A stretch of DNA of 64,000 nucleotides from Flaccisagitta enflata (lineage: Eukaryota > Chaetognatha > Sagittoidea > Aphragmophora). A model generated the notes under the pieces. It saw only the letters and a list, made by a program, of their open reading frames with translations. It made no database searches and was not told where the DNA came from. The stretch lies in contig OZ231128.1 of assembly GCA_965153355.1 (NCBI GenBank), positions 15,872,001-15,936,000 on the forward strand, read 5' to 3'. The translations under genes and the position numbers were made by a program. Of the stretch, positions 43,266 to 55,539 are shown piece after piece. Numbering within the stretch: position 1 is the first letter of the stretch; each line of letters starts with the position of its first letter.

Positions 43266-44168
43266 TATATTTACGCCCACGAGTTTCAACTGGCACTGTC
43301 TATGAGCGTCTATCTGACTGACGACTTGTGGTGAAAGAAAGTTGGCCGATTGGAAAATAGGAAGGCGATCGTCTCGTTTATTCCATGTACCCCCAAACAA
43401 CTGAAGAGAGGGGGAAAATGAAAGGGAAAGTGGGCGTTAATTGTGATCAGCAAACGCAAAAGATAACATGAAATCGAGATAGGACACAATAAAGGACAGA
43501 AACAGCACATGACAACATGTTCATCTTCTTCAGAGCCCATGCCACCTGATAATACCTGCCCCCCCCCCGCCCATCCCATTGATTCATCCATATCATCCCC
43601 ATAGCAAGCTGATCGGGCAAGCGGTAAAAACCATGCTAAAATCCGGCAATAAAAATGCAAAAGGGTAAAAAGACAAAAATAACAGACCGGAAACAAGATA
43701 AAAACAACGTTAATAAAAGCAATGACGCCTATAAACTTACTTTTAGGCCCACTTTCATTGGGCTTCAACCCACAGTCTGTCGGTCAAACTAACGCTAATT
43801 GTCCGTTCAGTTTATCTGCAATAAAAAGATGAGAGATTATTGAAATTAGTGAATTCCAAGGGCGCATTCAATCGATCACGAAAAATCAATCAATCACTTT
43901 AGGAAGCAATGCCGTAAATAAATAAAATCAATCAATCCAAAAATTGGATGATACGAAGGACGAGTTACGTATATTTGCCTACGTAGTAAAAACAAATGGC
44001 ACAAATCAAGGCGCAACCATATGGTTACCCATCTAGCGTTCAATATAAAAAATGGCAAGAAACAAAAGACGCGGGCATTGAATAGTAGAGAAAGAGAAAA
44101 AGCCAAAAGCACGCAAAAGAGACAAAAGCACACATACCTAAGAAACGGACGGACATACATTTCTAACA
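43266..44168 (-). repeat. BEL/Pao 5' LTR (903 bp)
   Basis: Direct repeat of 30915-31823; presumed promoter-bearing LTR. No TATA box or start site assigned. Its inner edge is followed (element strand) by TTTCAACAATTTAAAAAACG, which I could not match to a tRNA. Confidence 0.93.
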
Positions 44169-44173
44169 GTAAT
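44169..44173. repeat. Target-site duplication GTAAT (right)
   Basis: Matches 30910-30914 exactly. Confidence 0.9.
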
Positions 44174-44529
44174 TTTTCATCAAAATTAGAAATGATACAT
44201 TTTTTCCATAGTTTTAATGCTGAATGAGGGATTTTGAATTTTTTAGAAATTTTACTCATGAGAGTTTTACAATTATTTCTAAATTTTTCTTTTATAGAAC
44301 CAAGATTGAAGCGCGGGATGTCTCTGAACTTGGTTCCAAATGAACATAGTTTACGTAGGTCAGTCTCCTGAATGATATTCAGATCACCTGTGATAACATG
44401 ATCAAAATTTGGGTTTTTAAAAACAGAGTCAGCACATTCACAAGACAAAGATTGAATATCCCCATAAGAAAGATTTCCAGTAGATTTTAAAATCTTATTA
44501 TAATTCAAAATTTCTCTCTCTTTCTTCAT
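44169..44529 (-). pseudogene. Penelope-like element, N-terminal coding part
   Basis: 120 open codons from an ATG (44529; in-frame stop four codons upstream) to the LTR junction. Includes a Cys-X-Cys block followed by Phe, His and a Thr-Gly-Asp step (around residues 29-48) and a following Leu-Arg-Lys-Leu...Arg-Asp motif. This cysteine-rich block precedes the RT core in some Penelope-related proteins. The next codon is completed by the sequence left of the other LTR. A TATCAG just before the ATG could be a splice acceptor, so more 5' coding sequence is possible. Confidence 0.6.
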
Positions 44530-45308
<779 letters not shown>

Positions 45309-45519
45309 AAGAGAGAAAGAAAGAGAGAAAGAGAAAGAAAGAGAGAAAGAGAGAGAGAGAGAAAGAGAAAGAGTAGATAGGGAGAACATAGAAAATAAGC
45401 AAGGATTATTTAGAAAAAAACAAAAAGATAGACAATCTAAGTTATGAGAAAACTTTAAGGCTTGTTATTTAGATTCTGAATAATGAGAAAACTTTAAGGC
45501 TTGTAATTTAGATTCTAAA

Positions 45520-46050
45520 TAACAATATGTACTCGAGAAACAGAGAGAGAGAGAGACTCACGAAGTTTTCGATAGACACTAAGACAGCCAGAGAGAATGT
45601 TGAACCAATGTTAGTTGTTGTATGTAGCTCAGGTGGAACGTAATGTTAAAGCAGGATCTCAATTGTACCTCAATTATTCTCGATTTGATTAAATTCAAGT
45701 GTTGCCACTAGTTTATGTATTCTCTGTTCACGTCATAAACACAGCGGAGTAGAACAAAATCAAATTCGTAGATGCGGTTGATCATTAGTTCATTTCGTTG
45801 TGGCAAGGAGTATGATTTCTATGCTTGATTGCAATGTAAATATAGCTCATTTATAACATGAACAACAAAATGCAGTCGAAATCTAATCAAACATAGCGTG
45901 TGACATTTGAATTAAATGATGAGATTCGTATTCTTTGCCATTTCCTATTTAATTTGACATTTGATATTGGAATCTCAGATGACCATTTTCCGGTTAAGGC
46001 CCAACTCAAAACCTTCACGTTAAAGTCCTACAACGCGAATCGAAAAAAAA
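45520..46050. other. Unassigned intergenic stretch
   Basis: No gene or clear repeat supported. Confidence 0.4.
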
Positions 46051-46059
46051 ACTGCACCA

Positions 46060-46830
46060 TTTTGTTGGTGACTGGGAGAGACAGAAAAAGTCATTCCAAT
46101 TTTTTTTTTTTTTTTGTTCCGATTTTGAAGACTTTCGAATTTTCTTTCATTCGAGACCGAACCCAGGTCTGTATCTCAAACCGTTTAGAAGTTAGAGCTT
46201 GTGAAAGTGAACCAAAAGGATTGCAAAACTGAAAATGACATTGCTTTCACTCTTTCTTATGCCATTTCTAAACAAATGAAGTTAGAAATACCAGATTGGT
46301 GTTAAATGAAAGAGTTTTAAAATGGTCTAAGTTTTTACTTAAATAATTTGAAATTCAATATAATATTAATCAATTGTTGTTTAAATGTGTGGCTTTTTTA
46401 TTGATCGCTAAGTACCACGCAAATAAAAAAAAAAAACGCACCTCTTTATTTGATATAAAAATATAAAGATATATAAAACAATTTGAACTATTTTTTGTTG
46501 AATCATGTTGAAAGATTTTCAAAAAATCTTTCATTCTAGACCAATCCCACGTCTGTATCTCAAACGGTTTAGGAGCTAGAGCTCTGCAAAGAGAGGCACT
46601 ATTTTGCTGAAATGCACTTTTTACATAAGGATTGCGAAATTGAAATAGGCAACGTTTTTACTCAAACTGATGCCATTTCTAAATGAAAAAAGATAGCAAT
46701 ACCAGATTGGCGCCAAATGAAAGTACGTTTCAAAATGGTTTGAGATTTTACTTAATTTTTTAAACATCTATTTTCCCTATTAACCATTTAAAAGTGCGTC
46801 TTTTTTTTATTCGCGTGGTAGAGTTGAAAC
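46060..46830. repeat. Two diverged approximately 400-bp units related to element 241-1651
   Basis: Both units contain 'tctgtatctcaaac(g/c)gttta', 'gccatttctaaa' and 'ataccagattgg' followed by AAATGAAAG. The second ends AAAAGTGCGTCTTTTTTTTATTCG, as at 1556 in the first element. Confidence 0.7.
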
Positions 46831-46981
46831 CCAAATCCCAAGGACCACAGCCGTCGTCCCTTTTACCGCCACACAGTCCATCAAATCCCACCCTGGCCCT
46901 AATGGAGAGAAAATACCTAACGCCACTTTTTCCCACACCACCGAATCAGTTGCCAAAGAACGAGTACAACTTTCAAAGTAA

Positions 46982-47062
<81 letters not shown>
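46982..47062. repeat. (GT)n microsatellite
   Basis: About 80 bp pure. Confidence 0.97.
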
Positions 47063-47065
<3 letters not shown>

Positions 47066-48489
47066 TTGGAAGGGGGTAGTGAAGAACAAGAGAGATCGTT
47101 TAATCTAACCTTATATGTAGGCTAGAAGGCATTCTTTCTCTCATCTGCAGAAAGGAGAGAAAAAGCGAAATCAAGTTGGTTGTTCGGTAAAAACATAAGC
47201 ATAATACAGAATAAGACAGCAATTTAGACAGACAATGAACTATACATGAAGGTCAAATACATATCTGCATAAAGGAGGGAAAAGGCGAAATCAAATTAGT
47301 TGGCTTTACTGCCGCACCAAAAATTGAGTTATCTTTTACATCCCCTACACTAGAGGCTTTTGGTTTTACAGTAGGACCCCGCCTCATCGGTCCCATTGAG
47401 ACTCAAGATTTTTCAACTTTATCTCAGGTTCACCTCAAAGAGAGGTGAAATCACATTAGAAACTGTCATTTGCACAACAGATTTCTGGCACCGCTATGTT
47501 TAAACTAGGAGAACTCCCACTTTTTCTACAGATTCTAGTAGTTCAACCCATGCATCACTCATGGCAGAAAACAGCAAAATCATTCTTGGGGCGGATTTTT
47601 CATAATTTCCATTTTTTTCTGGGTGGTTGGTACAGGTCCTTAAATTTTCCCTTTTTTTGAACCCCTCCATTGTTTTACTGGTAACTTTTGAACAAATTGA
47701 GCTAGAAATGCCAGATTGGGCCCATTTTAAAGATCTCTTCAAGATCTTTCCAACCATCACCGATTTTTTATAAATCCGTTGAAAAACAACCAAGTTATAA
47801 GCTGTCAAATATGTGCAAGATTATGGAGATTTTGGACGATTTTTTAGATCATTATCTATTTCCTTCTACTTTCACAATTTCACTTGTTTTGCTCAAAAAT
47901 TTTGAATGGATAAAGCTAGAAATGCCAGATTGGTCCCATTTTAAAGATCTTTTCAATATCTTTAAAACCGTCACCAATTTCATGTCAATCCCTTGAAAAA
48001 CAACCAATTTAGGGGCTGTCAAACATAGACACTTTCATGGGAATTTTGCAGGATTTTCCTATCTTCTTTTTTCATGGTCTTATCCTATTTAAGATCAATC
48101 CTGATATCTCTTTGAGAAGTTGTGTCTGTGGGCCAGTATCTTGGTTTGTCCAATGGTTAGTCTGCCCACTTGTCGGTTCATCTTTCAGGGAGATTGTGAA
48201 ATATGAGCAATGTCCAATGGAATAAGATGTGAATTACCATTGGGCAATGACTCAAACCATATATATATTTCTCAAGTGTAGTCAGCCTTTGAAAGCAGGG
48301 TAGCAGTCCTATAGAGGGCAAAGTCCTGCAAAATGCGAGGGGACTATGGTTTGTCCATCCATTCATGCAACCAATGAGGACTTATTTGAGGCTTAGGATG
48401 GCTAATGTAAAGGCTGGTGGAGCTGATTCACTTCAAGAGACAATTTATTTAAGGTAAAAGAAGGTAGGTTATGGTGTGAACTAGTCATC

Positions 48490-49025
48490 GCACATGGTCA
48501 GCGGTACCCGATGCCCTGCTTGGAGTGATCTAGTAAAGAAGCAGAGTGAGAGCAGGGCAGCGGCTCAAAAAGGTTGATGTCCTGTAGAACACAGGGAGGA
48601 ATTTCTACACATCCTGAGGGGACAAATTTTTAGCCTTAGATAATTGATTTAGGCCACTGAAGGCACAGAATTTAGGGTTTGAGAGCAGGTATGAGGTCTG
48701 GAGGGCAAATTTGAGGCATGGGGGGGCTGATTTGAAGCTTGTAGGGCTGATTTGAAGCCTTGAGGGTTTATTCAAACCCTGGAGAGCTTACTTGAAGCTT
48801 GGAGAGCTAAATTGAGGCCTGGGAGGGCTAATTTGCGGCCTTCATGGTCAACAGGGGGGGAGGGTAGATGGACAGACAGATGGACGGATGGATGGATGGA
48901 CAGATAGACTGACAGATGGACAGACAGACAGACAGATGGTTGGAAATATGGATGGAGGACAGACATCTGGAAATTCCCCCTTGTGTTGTACAGGAGATCG
49001 GCCCTTTAGGGCCGCTGTCCAAAAA
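48490..49025. mobile_element. Family B element within the left arm
   Basis: Left end 'gcggtacccgatgccctgct', 'gtcctgtagaacacaggga'; right end 'cccccttgtgttgtacagga' and 'gggccgctgtcc'. Core units of GGCTGATTTGAAGCCTTGA; a (GATG/GACA)n run at 48867-48940. Confidence 0.65.
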
Positions 49026-50379
49026 GCTTGAAAAAGACAACAGCGTGAATAATATAGAAGTTCTGCGGCTTCTGAGGAATGCGGGGATGGATGGATGGGA
49101 ATGGATGGACATTGATGGGCCAGTTTGTGGTTGGAGAGGGTCAATTTGAAGCCGAAAAGGACTGAGGGGGCAGATTTACAGCCTGAGTCAACTGATATGA
49201 GACCTGGGAAGACTGACAAGGCTGGTAAGGGCAGATTTGAGCCCAGCAGGGGCAGATTTGAGGTTTGGAAGGGCCTTAAAGGTGACAAAGTCTTGTAGAA
49301 TACAGGAGCTGGTGGGAGGTCAGATGGGGTGGATTTGAGGCCTGATTGGGCCTGATTTAGGGCTTGCGTGGGCTAAGTTCAAGCCTGAGAGGCTAAATTG
49401 AGGTCATGAAGTTTCAAAAGTTTCGATAATCAGCAGTACAAAACGCCCCAAAATTAGTGATAGAGTTATGAAGTGGTGGAAGGGGCAGGGTTCCAAACGG
49501 GCTTTTGGATAAGATACAAAGCCACTGATATTCACAATCTTGCAAAACAAGGCAATGGTTATTGCTGACCACCCTTGGGCTACTGATTAGAATCTAAAGA
49601 GGATAAAGTCTTGTGGAATAAATGAGGCTTTTGTTTGTTCTTCCATATGATAATTTGTTTCTTTCTGATTATTTGTTCTCTGGGGGGTTCTTTAACCTAT
49701 AATTCCACATTTTTTTTTTAAGTATCCATCCATCTCCCTACCCCAAGCCTCACTATGCACCCTTTGCCTGATTATCTAAAGAGCATGCATTTGTGTTCTT
49801 CATAAGATCCCTATAATTACCTTTATTCCACACCCCAAGCCTCACATCATGCCTCTTTCTCCAAGAGCATGCCTATAATTTGTGCTCAAAGAATAAGGCT
49901 TTTTGACCTAAAAAGGCTTCTGACACTAAAACAGGCCTCAGACCCCAAATTTTTTACCCCAGACCCATTAAAGAACCAACAACCAAGATCAAAATCAACC
50001 AACCCCCCACCAACAACCTAACGCACCTAAAACCAACCAATCATCCACCCTACCACCTTACCCACCTAAAACACCATCATTGTGTATCAAAACCAACCAA
50101 CCACCCACCAACCACCTCACAGGGATATTGAAAAAAAAAAAAAGAAAAAATATGGAATTCCTATTGAATAATATGGGAAATTGACAGAAAAGAAATAGCG
50201 GGGGGAAGGTGGGACGCATATACAAACAAATGCATGCACAAATGTACAAATGAACAAACAAATGAATGAACAAACAAACGAACAACGGAATAAAAGTCCC
50301 TGATTTCTTTTTTGCCGCTGCCCCAAATAAAAGAATTATTTTAGGGAACAACAGCCAGAATTTATACTCACTGTAACAA

Positions 50380-51180
50380 ATTGGGGGTTTTATCAGTCGG
50401 CCATGGACAATACGTAGTCAGCAATTCCATTGCCCTGCTTTGCACAATTGTGAAATTTGTTGGCTCGGATTCTTACCCAAAAGCCTTCATCTCAACCCTA
50501 TCATCTTCTATGAACCCAAATATAGATCAGCAGTCCATTTGGAGTCCCTGCCCTTCCCACCATCTCATGACTCAATCATCAGCTTTGGGGCAATAGGCAC
50601 TGCCAACCATCTGAAGCTTTTGAAACTTTCTGGCCTTAGATTAGCCTCCTAGCCCACAATTTAGCCTATTCAGGTCTTATATTAGGCTCACTCTGGCCTC
50701 AAATCTTCCTCATCAGACCTACAAATAGCCATAAGAAGCCTTCAAACCCCTGTATTCTACAAGATTTCGTCACCTTTAGGGCCTTTCCAAACCTCAAATC
50801 TGCCCTTGCAGGTCTTAAATCAGCCCTTGCCAGCCTTACCAGCCCCCACAGGTCTCAAAACAGCCCACTCAGCCTCTAAAATTGCCCCCTATTTCTCTTC
50901 AGGCCTCAAACTGGCTCTCTCAGACCGCAAACTGGCCTTTCAATTTTCAGATCCATCCCAACATAATCTTTCCAGGCTTTTCCTCACCTTAACCTGCCCT
51001 CTTTAACCCCAAATTAATTGTCACTGGCATTGAATCAGTGCTACCAGTCTTCCAGTTAAACATCCCCAGCCTCAGATTAGTCCTCATTAGTGGGATGATT
51101 GGATGGACAAACAAAAGTCCCCTTGTGCTTTACAATACTTTGTCCCCTATAGGACTGCTTACCTGCTTCTCCAAACTTAC
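50380..51180. mobile_element. Family B array within the right arm
   Basis: 'attgccctgctttgcacaattg' at the left, CCTCAAATC(T/A)GCCC array, 'attctacaagatttcgtcac', and at the right 'gtccccttgtgctttacaat'. Inverted counterpart of parts of 48.3-49.3 kb. Confidence 0.6.
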
Positions 51181-51257
51181 TTTAACGGGCTGACTACACT
51201 TGAGAAACCCAAAACTTATATGAAGTATGAGCTATTGTCCAAGGGTAATTCCCATCT

Positions 51258-51411
51258 TTTTAGTCGCGGACACGCGACTCTACACCTTGCCGTGTCGGTC
51301 GGTATGTCGGTCCGTCGGTAGATCCGTCACATTTTTGAATTCCGAGCGGTTTTCGCATTACTGCTCCTGCCCAACCGTCCACGACTGGGTTGCCGTGTAT
51401 CCGGCCTTGTA
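51258..51411 (+). mobile_element. Family A element, present only in the right arm
   Basis: TTTTTAGTCGCGGACACGCG, 'actctacaccttgccgtgtc', GTCGGTATGTCGG core, 'actgctcctgcccaaccgtc', end GTGTATCCGGCCTTGTA. The corresponding place in the left arm (about 48205-48225) has no element. Confidence 0.8.
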
Positions 51412-52408
51412 TATTGGACATTGCTCATATTTCGCAAGTTTTTTACCATCTCCCTGATAGATGGACTGATAGGTAGGCAGACTAACCATTGGACAAACCA
51501 ACATACTGGCCCACAGACACAACTTCTAAAAGAGATGTGAGGATTGATCATAAAACAGGATGAAAAAAGATGATAGGAAAATCCTCCGAAATTCCCATGA
51601 AAATGTCTGTGTTTGACAGCCCATAAGTTGGTTGTTTTTCAAGGGATTGACATGAAATTGGTGACGGTTTTAAAGATATTGAAAAGATCTTTAAAATGGG
51701 ACCAATCTGGTATTTCTAGCTTTATCCATTCAAAAGTTATGAGCAAAACAAGTGAAATTTTGAAAGTAGAAGGTAATAGATAATGATCTGGAAAATCGTC
51801 CAAAATCTCCTTAATCTTGCTCATGTTTGACAGCTTATAACTAGGTTAATTTTCAATGGATTTGCAAAAAATTGGTGCTGGTTGGAAAGATCTTGAAGAG
51901 ATCTTTAAAATGGGCCCAATCAGGCATTTCTAGCTCAATTTGTTCAAAAGTTACGAGCAAAACAATGGTAGGGTTCAAAGAAAGGGAAAATTCAAGGACC
52001 TGTACCAACCACCCAGAAAAAAATGGAAATTATGAAAAATCCGCCCCAAGAATGATTTTGCTGTTTTTTGCAATGGGTTATGCATGGGTTGAACTACTAG
52101 AAACTGCAGAAAAAGTGGGAGTTCTCCTAGTTTAAACATAGCGGTGCCAGAAATCTGTTGTGTTTGGGACCTTAAAATATCGACCTTTAATGATGGGGGA
52201 CCTTTAAAAGCGAGTCTGTTATTGCGGGGTCCCACTGTGTTCATATGCGGTATTGATTGCGTAGTAAGAGAATTCAAATGATATGGGACCAAAGATAGGA
52301 GTAAAAGGGCCTAAGTCGGGGTGCAAATGAAGGTAAGATTTCGGTTTCAGTCACTTTTCATATCTATATTGATGATTATATTGTGATTTTTTAATGAAAC
52401 TTGTAATA

Positions 52409-53403
52409 CAGGGTGTTTCACGCGTTTTGAGGTTTAAAGAATCAACATAACTTTTCTCCTAGAAAAGATATTCCAATTCTGAAAAAAAGTCTGAATAGAT
52501 CTTGAAGTGCAGTTTTTTTATGTCACCAATTTTTTGTATTTGCACTTATTACCTTGGGCGCTACGGGAGTTTAAAGTAAACAACATTATCCAGTTAACTA
52601 AACATGGTAAAGAAAAAAATGGACAACTTCTTTTGATAGTTTCTGGTCAACTATTGACCTGAACTACAGTAAATCCATGACTGTTTAAAAGCTCTGCAAA
52701 AAATTTTCAAAATGTGACATTGCTGGACATTGTGGCTTCATTCATTTAGAAATGGCAAAAGATTGAGAAAAAAATTACAGATGGAAAAAAAAGCTCATTT
52801 CAATTTTTTCCCATCGAGAAATTTTGCTCTTTCCGTTTTTGTCAATTACGTAACTCAGGATTGTCTTAGCTACTCGATATCCATGAGCAAATTAAAGAGC
52901 TATGAATTTTCTTTAAAATGGAGCCAAGAACCAATTTCTAACTCAATTCGTTTAATTCCTATGTTACAATAAAGAAAGCCCATGAAAATCAGGTGGAACT
53001 GACTTTCCAAATTCTTGACCACCTGTCTTCATTCTTCTGCCATTTCTAAACGGATAGAGATATGACAACCAGCAAGGTCTCATTAGAAAGATCTTTCGCA
53101 GAGCTTCAAAATGGTCATAGATTTTGCTATGTTTTTCTTATTGCTTGGATGTGGAACACTAACAAACAAGTAGTTGGCTTTTTTTTTTTGCCATAGTTAT
53201 CCATATTAAAGATGCAGGCTGGATATGGTTGTTTTTTTCAAACTTACATAGTGGGCATATTTAAAAGCGCAGGTATAAAAAATTGGTGACATGAAAAAAC
53301 TGCACTTCAAGATCTATTTAGATCTTTTTTCAGAATTGGAATAGCTTTTCTAGGAGAAAAGTTATGTTGATTCTTTAAACCTCAAAACGCGTGAAACACC
53401 CTG
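52409..53403. mobile_element. Mariner-type TIR element flanked by TA
   Basis: About 165-bp TIRs starting CAGGGTGTTTCACGCGTTTT, immediately flanked by TA on both sides (52407-52408, 53404-53405). The CAGGGTGT start is a familiar mariner/IS630-type terminus. The interior contains dispersed 'ccatttctaaacgga' motifs and no transposase. Confidence 0.8.
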
Positions 53404-53405
53404 TA

Positions 53406-54004
53406 TTTTAATTTAGTATTATTCTATTAGTGAAAGAAACCAAAGTATGATTAAGTAATTGCTATGTTTTATTTACAAAGACAAGAAAGAATCACAGGAA
53501 ATAATAGATTTCGCAAAAATAAGAGAGCAAAAATTCAAAACCTGCAAAGGGAAAATTCAAAGACTTGAACAAATTGAACAATTTTGCATTTCTCAGAACA
53601 TGGCCCTCATCTTAAATGTTCTGAGAATGAGGCCATGTATTTGAAAATGCAAAATTTTGCGTCTTGAAAGAGTCTTAGAATTTTCCCTAAGACAAGTAAA
53701 GTTGCAAAATAAAATTTTCTTTAGATTTCCTTCTTTTTTCTCCCATTTTTACTTGCTCAACACTCTCTTTTTATCTACAAATGGTTTTCTATGCAAAACT
53801 AAAAACAATATAACATAAAAATTGTATTCTTTGATGAAAAAAATTTATATTAATGAAATTTAGAAAATTGAAAAAATTGTTTTGACTCATCTAATTTGAT
53901 CTTCGTTTGCACCTCGACCTAATGGCTGTAGCGCTTTACTGTTTGAAAATGAGACACTGTAATCATTCTTGGGTCTAAAAATTTTTTTTGAATATCATTT
54001 CCTT

Positions 54005-54007
<3 letters not shown>
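53406..54007. other. Unassigned AT-rich stretch
   Basis: No gene supported; a local inverted pair 'aacatggccctcatcttaaa'/'ctgagaatgaggccatgt' lies at about 53597-53640. Confidence 0.4.

Positions 54008-54073
<66 letters not shown>
54008..54073. repeat. (GA)n microsatellite
   Basis: About 66 bp pure. Confidence 0.97.
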
Positions 54074-54076
<3 letters not shown>

Positions 54077-54280
54077 GTATGACAATCACAACTGTTAGTT
54101 TTTCATTAAGTCTCACGCTTGAAACCCTTGGTGAAGCCCTTGAGATGAAGTGTCTTCAAACCAATAAAGAGAGTTAGTGAATATCGACAGTATTTCTTTG
54201 CAGGTCCTTTGCAATGCTTTCCGTGGCCCGCGGTTGGGTAAGGGCAAAATTCATAATAGCTTACCGCTTAGCAAACCATC

Positions 54281-54545
54281 AAGGCCAGATACACGGCTAC
54301 CCAAGTCACATGCGGGTGGGCGAGGGCAGTGTTAACAAGTGACACGGGATCACAATATCGTCGCGGACGGGTTGGCAGGGGCGTACAACCCCTATTCACA
54401 CCCTCGCCTACCCCACACACACTCGCGCACACACAGTCACAACGGGGGCCTCAGAAATGCAATGTTCAACTCAATCACCATGACGGACGGACAGACGAAC
54501 CAACGGACAAAGCCTCTTCTAGAGTTACGTGTCCGCAACTAAAAA
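54281..54545 (-). mobile_element. Two family A copies, nested or adjacent (reverse)
   Basis: A short end ('caaggccagatacacggcta', 'gcgggtgggcgagggcagtg') abuts a full GTGACGCGGGGTCAC-subtype copy from about 54334 ('aacaagtgacacgggatcac' to 'acgtgtccgcaactaaaaa'). Confidence 0.65.
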
Positions 54546-54592
54546 GAACGTTTGACCGACCGATCATTCGTCCTACAGACATAGATGGTTAT

Positions 54593-54700
54593 TGAGTCGC
54601 GTGCACTGGATAAAAGACTAAAAGACTAACGGACTAACGAACTAACGAACTAACGAACTAACGGACTAACAGACAGACTTGTCGGCCGACGGACCAAGAA
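54593..54700 (+). mobile_element. Family A-like fragment with (ACGAACTA)n core
   Basis: Starts GAGTCGCGTGCACTGG and continues as 'aaaagactaacggactaacg', about eight 8-bp units, ending with 'gtcggccgacggaccaag'. Complementary-type units are seen in the 55166 copy. Confidence 0.5.
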
Positions 54701-54763
54701 TGGCGGAGTTTGCGAGCCGGCAACTAATGACAACAATACTCGGTTTTCATCCACAGAGAATCT

Positions 54764-54934
54764 ATGTTTAGAAAAATGGCTACAATGTGCTTCCAAAATC
54801 GATTCATATTCGTTGCCTTCTTTTGCTGCGTGTTTTTTCTCAAAACCGCTAAAGGCGATCAGTACAATCCTCATGTTTATCCTCGCCATGGCCCATTTTT
54901 TGAAGGGTGGTACATTCGGTTTATGGACTTTCAG
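54764..54934 (+). CDS. Candidate first exon: secreted tocopherol-cyclase-like protein
   Basis: Begins with an ATG (alternatives at codons 5 and 8). A hydrophobic signal peptide of about 25 residues follows (Phe-Ile-Phe-Val-Ala-Phe-Phe-Cys-Cys core, ending Ala-Lys-Gly). The mature start contains a Gly-Pro-Phe-Phe-Glu-Gly-Trp-Tyr block, which resembles the Phe-Glu-Gly-Trp-Tyr signature of tocopherol-cyclase-like proteins. Ends at a good donor, TTTCAG|GTGACA, in phase 0, matching the phase of the exon at 56183. Composition is unlike the surrounding repeats. Family assignment rests on one motif. Confidence 0.5.
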
Positions 54935-55165
54935 GTGACAAGACTGACGAGAGAAGATTATGTAAGCTGTTTTAACCCTACTTTCTTGCAGTTTTTTTTA
55001 TGCTTCAGCAACAACACTCATTCAATTCTTATGCTTTTATTGTAATCAAGCAATTAATACAACTGCGTCAGTTAAGGTTTAACCATTAAAAGAATACTTT
55101 AAGTCGCATAAGAAACATGGTAACTTCATTCTTAAAAACACGTCTCTGAAAAAAATTCATCATAC

Positions 55166-55417
55166 TTTTAGTTGCGTGCACGCGACTCTTCAACCCATTC
55201 GTCCGTCTGTCGATTGGCCCGTCGGTTGGTCCATATGTCGGTAACTTTTTTTCGTCGTTTTACGCCATTTAAAGTCAATTTAAGTCATTTTAAGTTATTT
55301 GTAGTTAATTCAAGTCAATTTACATTCAGTCTCTTAGTCGTTTGGTCTTTTAGTCTTTTAGTCTTTTGGTCTAATGGTCCTAACAACCGCACGCAACAGT
55401 AAGATGTTGGCCTTGTT
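55166..55417 (+). mobile_element. Family A element with AAGTCATTTT core, in the intron
   Basis: TTTTAGTTGCGTGCACGCGAC, 'tcttcaacccattcgtccg', an approximately 10-bp AAGTCA(A/T)TTT array as in the copy at 6744, 'ccgcacgcaac' and the end 'gatgttggccttgtt'. Confidence 0.7.
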
Positions 55418-55539
55418 CAACTAGGAGTATAATGTTACTAATTTTACCAGATCCCCAAATCTTGTCCATTTGGGCGCGACTGATGAAATCTTAACCATGG
55501 CAAAAAAAAAATCGTACATTGCTTATTTCTACCATAACA

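Larger units (their letters stand above)
30915..44168 (-). mobile_element. Complete BEL/Pao LTR retrotransposon, 13.25 kb
   Basis: Two 0.9-kb LTRs, a 5-bp target duplication, a polypurine tract, gag with zinc knuckles, and pol in the order protease, RT, RNase H, integrase and a C-terminal domain of the DUF5641 type. This order and the protease/RT motifs place it in BEL/Pao. The element is unusually long (BEL/Pao elements are commonly 5-9 kb). The extra length comes from a glutamine-rich gag and an additional 2.4-kb frame between pol and the 3' LTR. A primer-binding site could not be identified. Confidence 0.92.
47369..52238. mobile_element. Second family C near-palindrome (4.9 kb) with pogo-like termini
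   Basis: Outer ends are CAGTAGGACCCCGC (left, preceded by TA) and the complement of CAGTGGGACCCCGC (right). From CACAACAGATTTCTGGCACC inward the arms are inverted copies (GTTTAAACTAGGAGAACTCC at 47497 and its complement to 52136), and many blocks pair through to the centre near 50 kb. Arms contain family B arrays and the AGCTAGAAATGCCAGATTGG units of the 19-28 kb element. Centre: CCAACCA-type minisatellite (about 49970-50110). CAGT(A/G)G termini resemble pogo/Tigger elements; no transposase. Confidence 0.6.
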
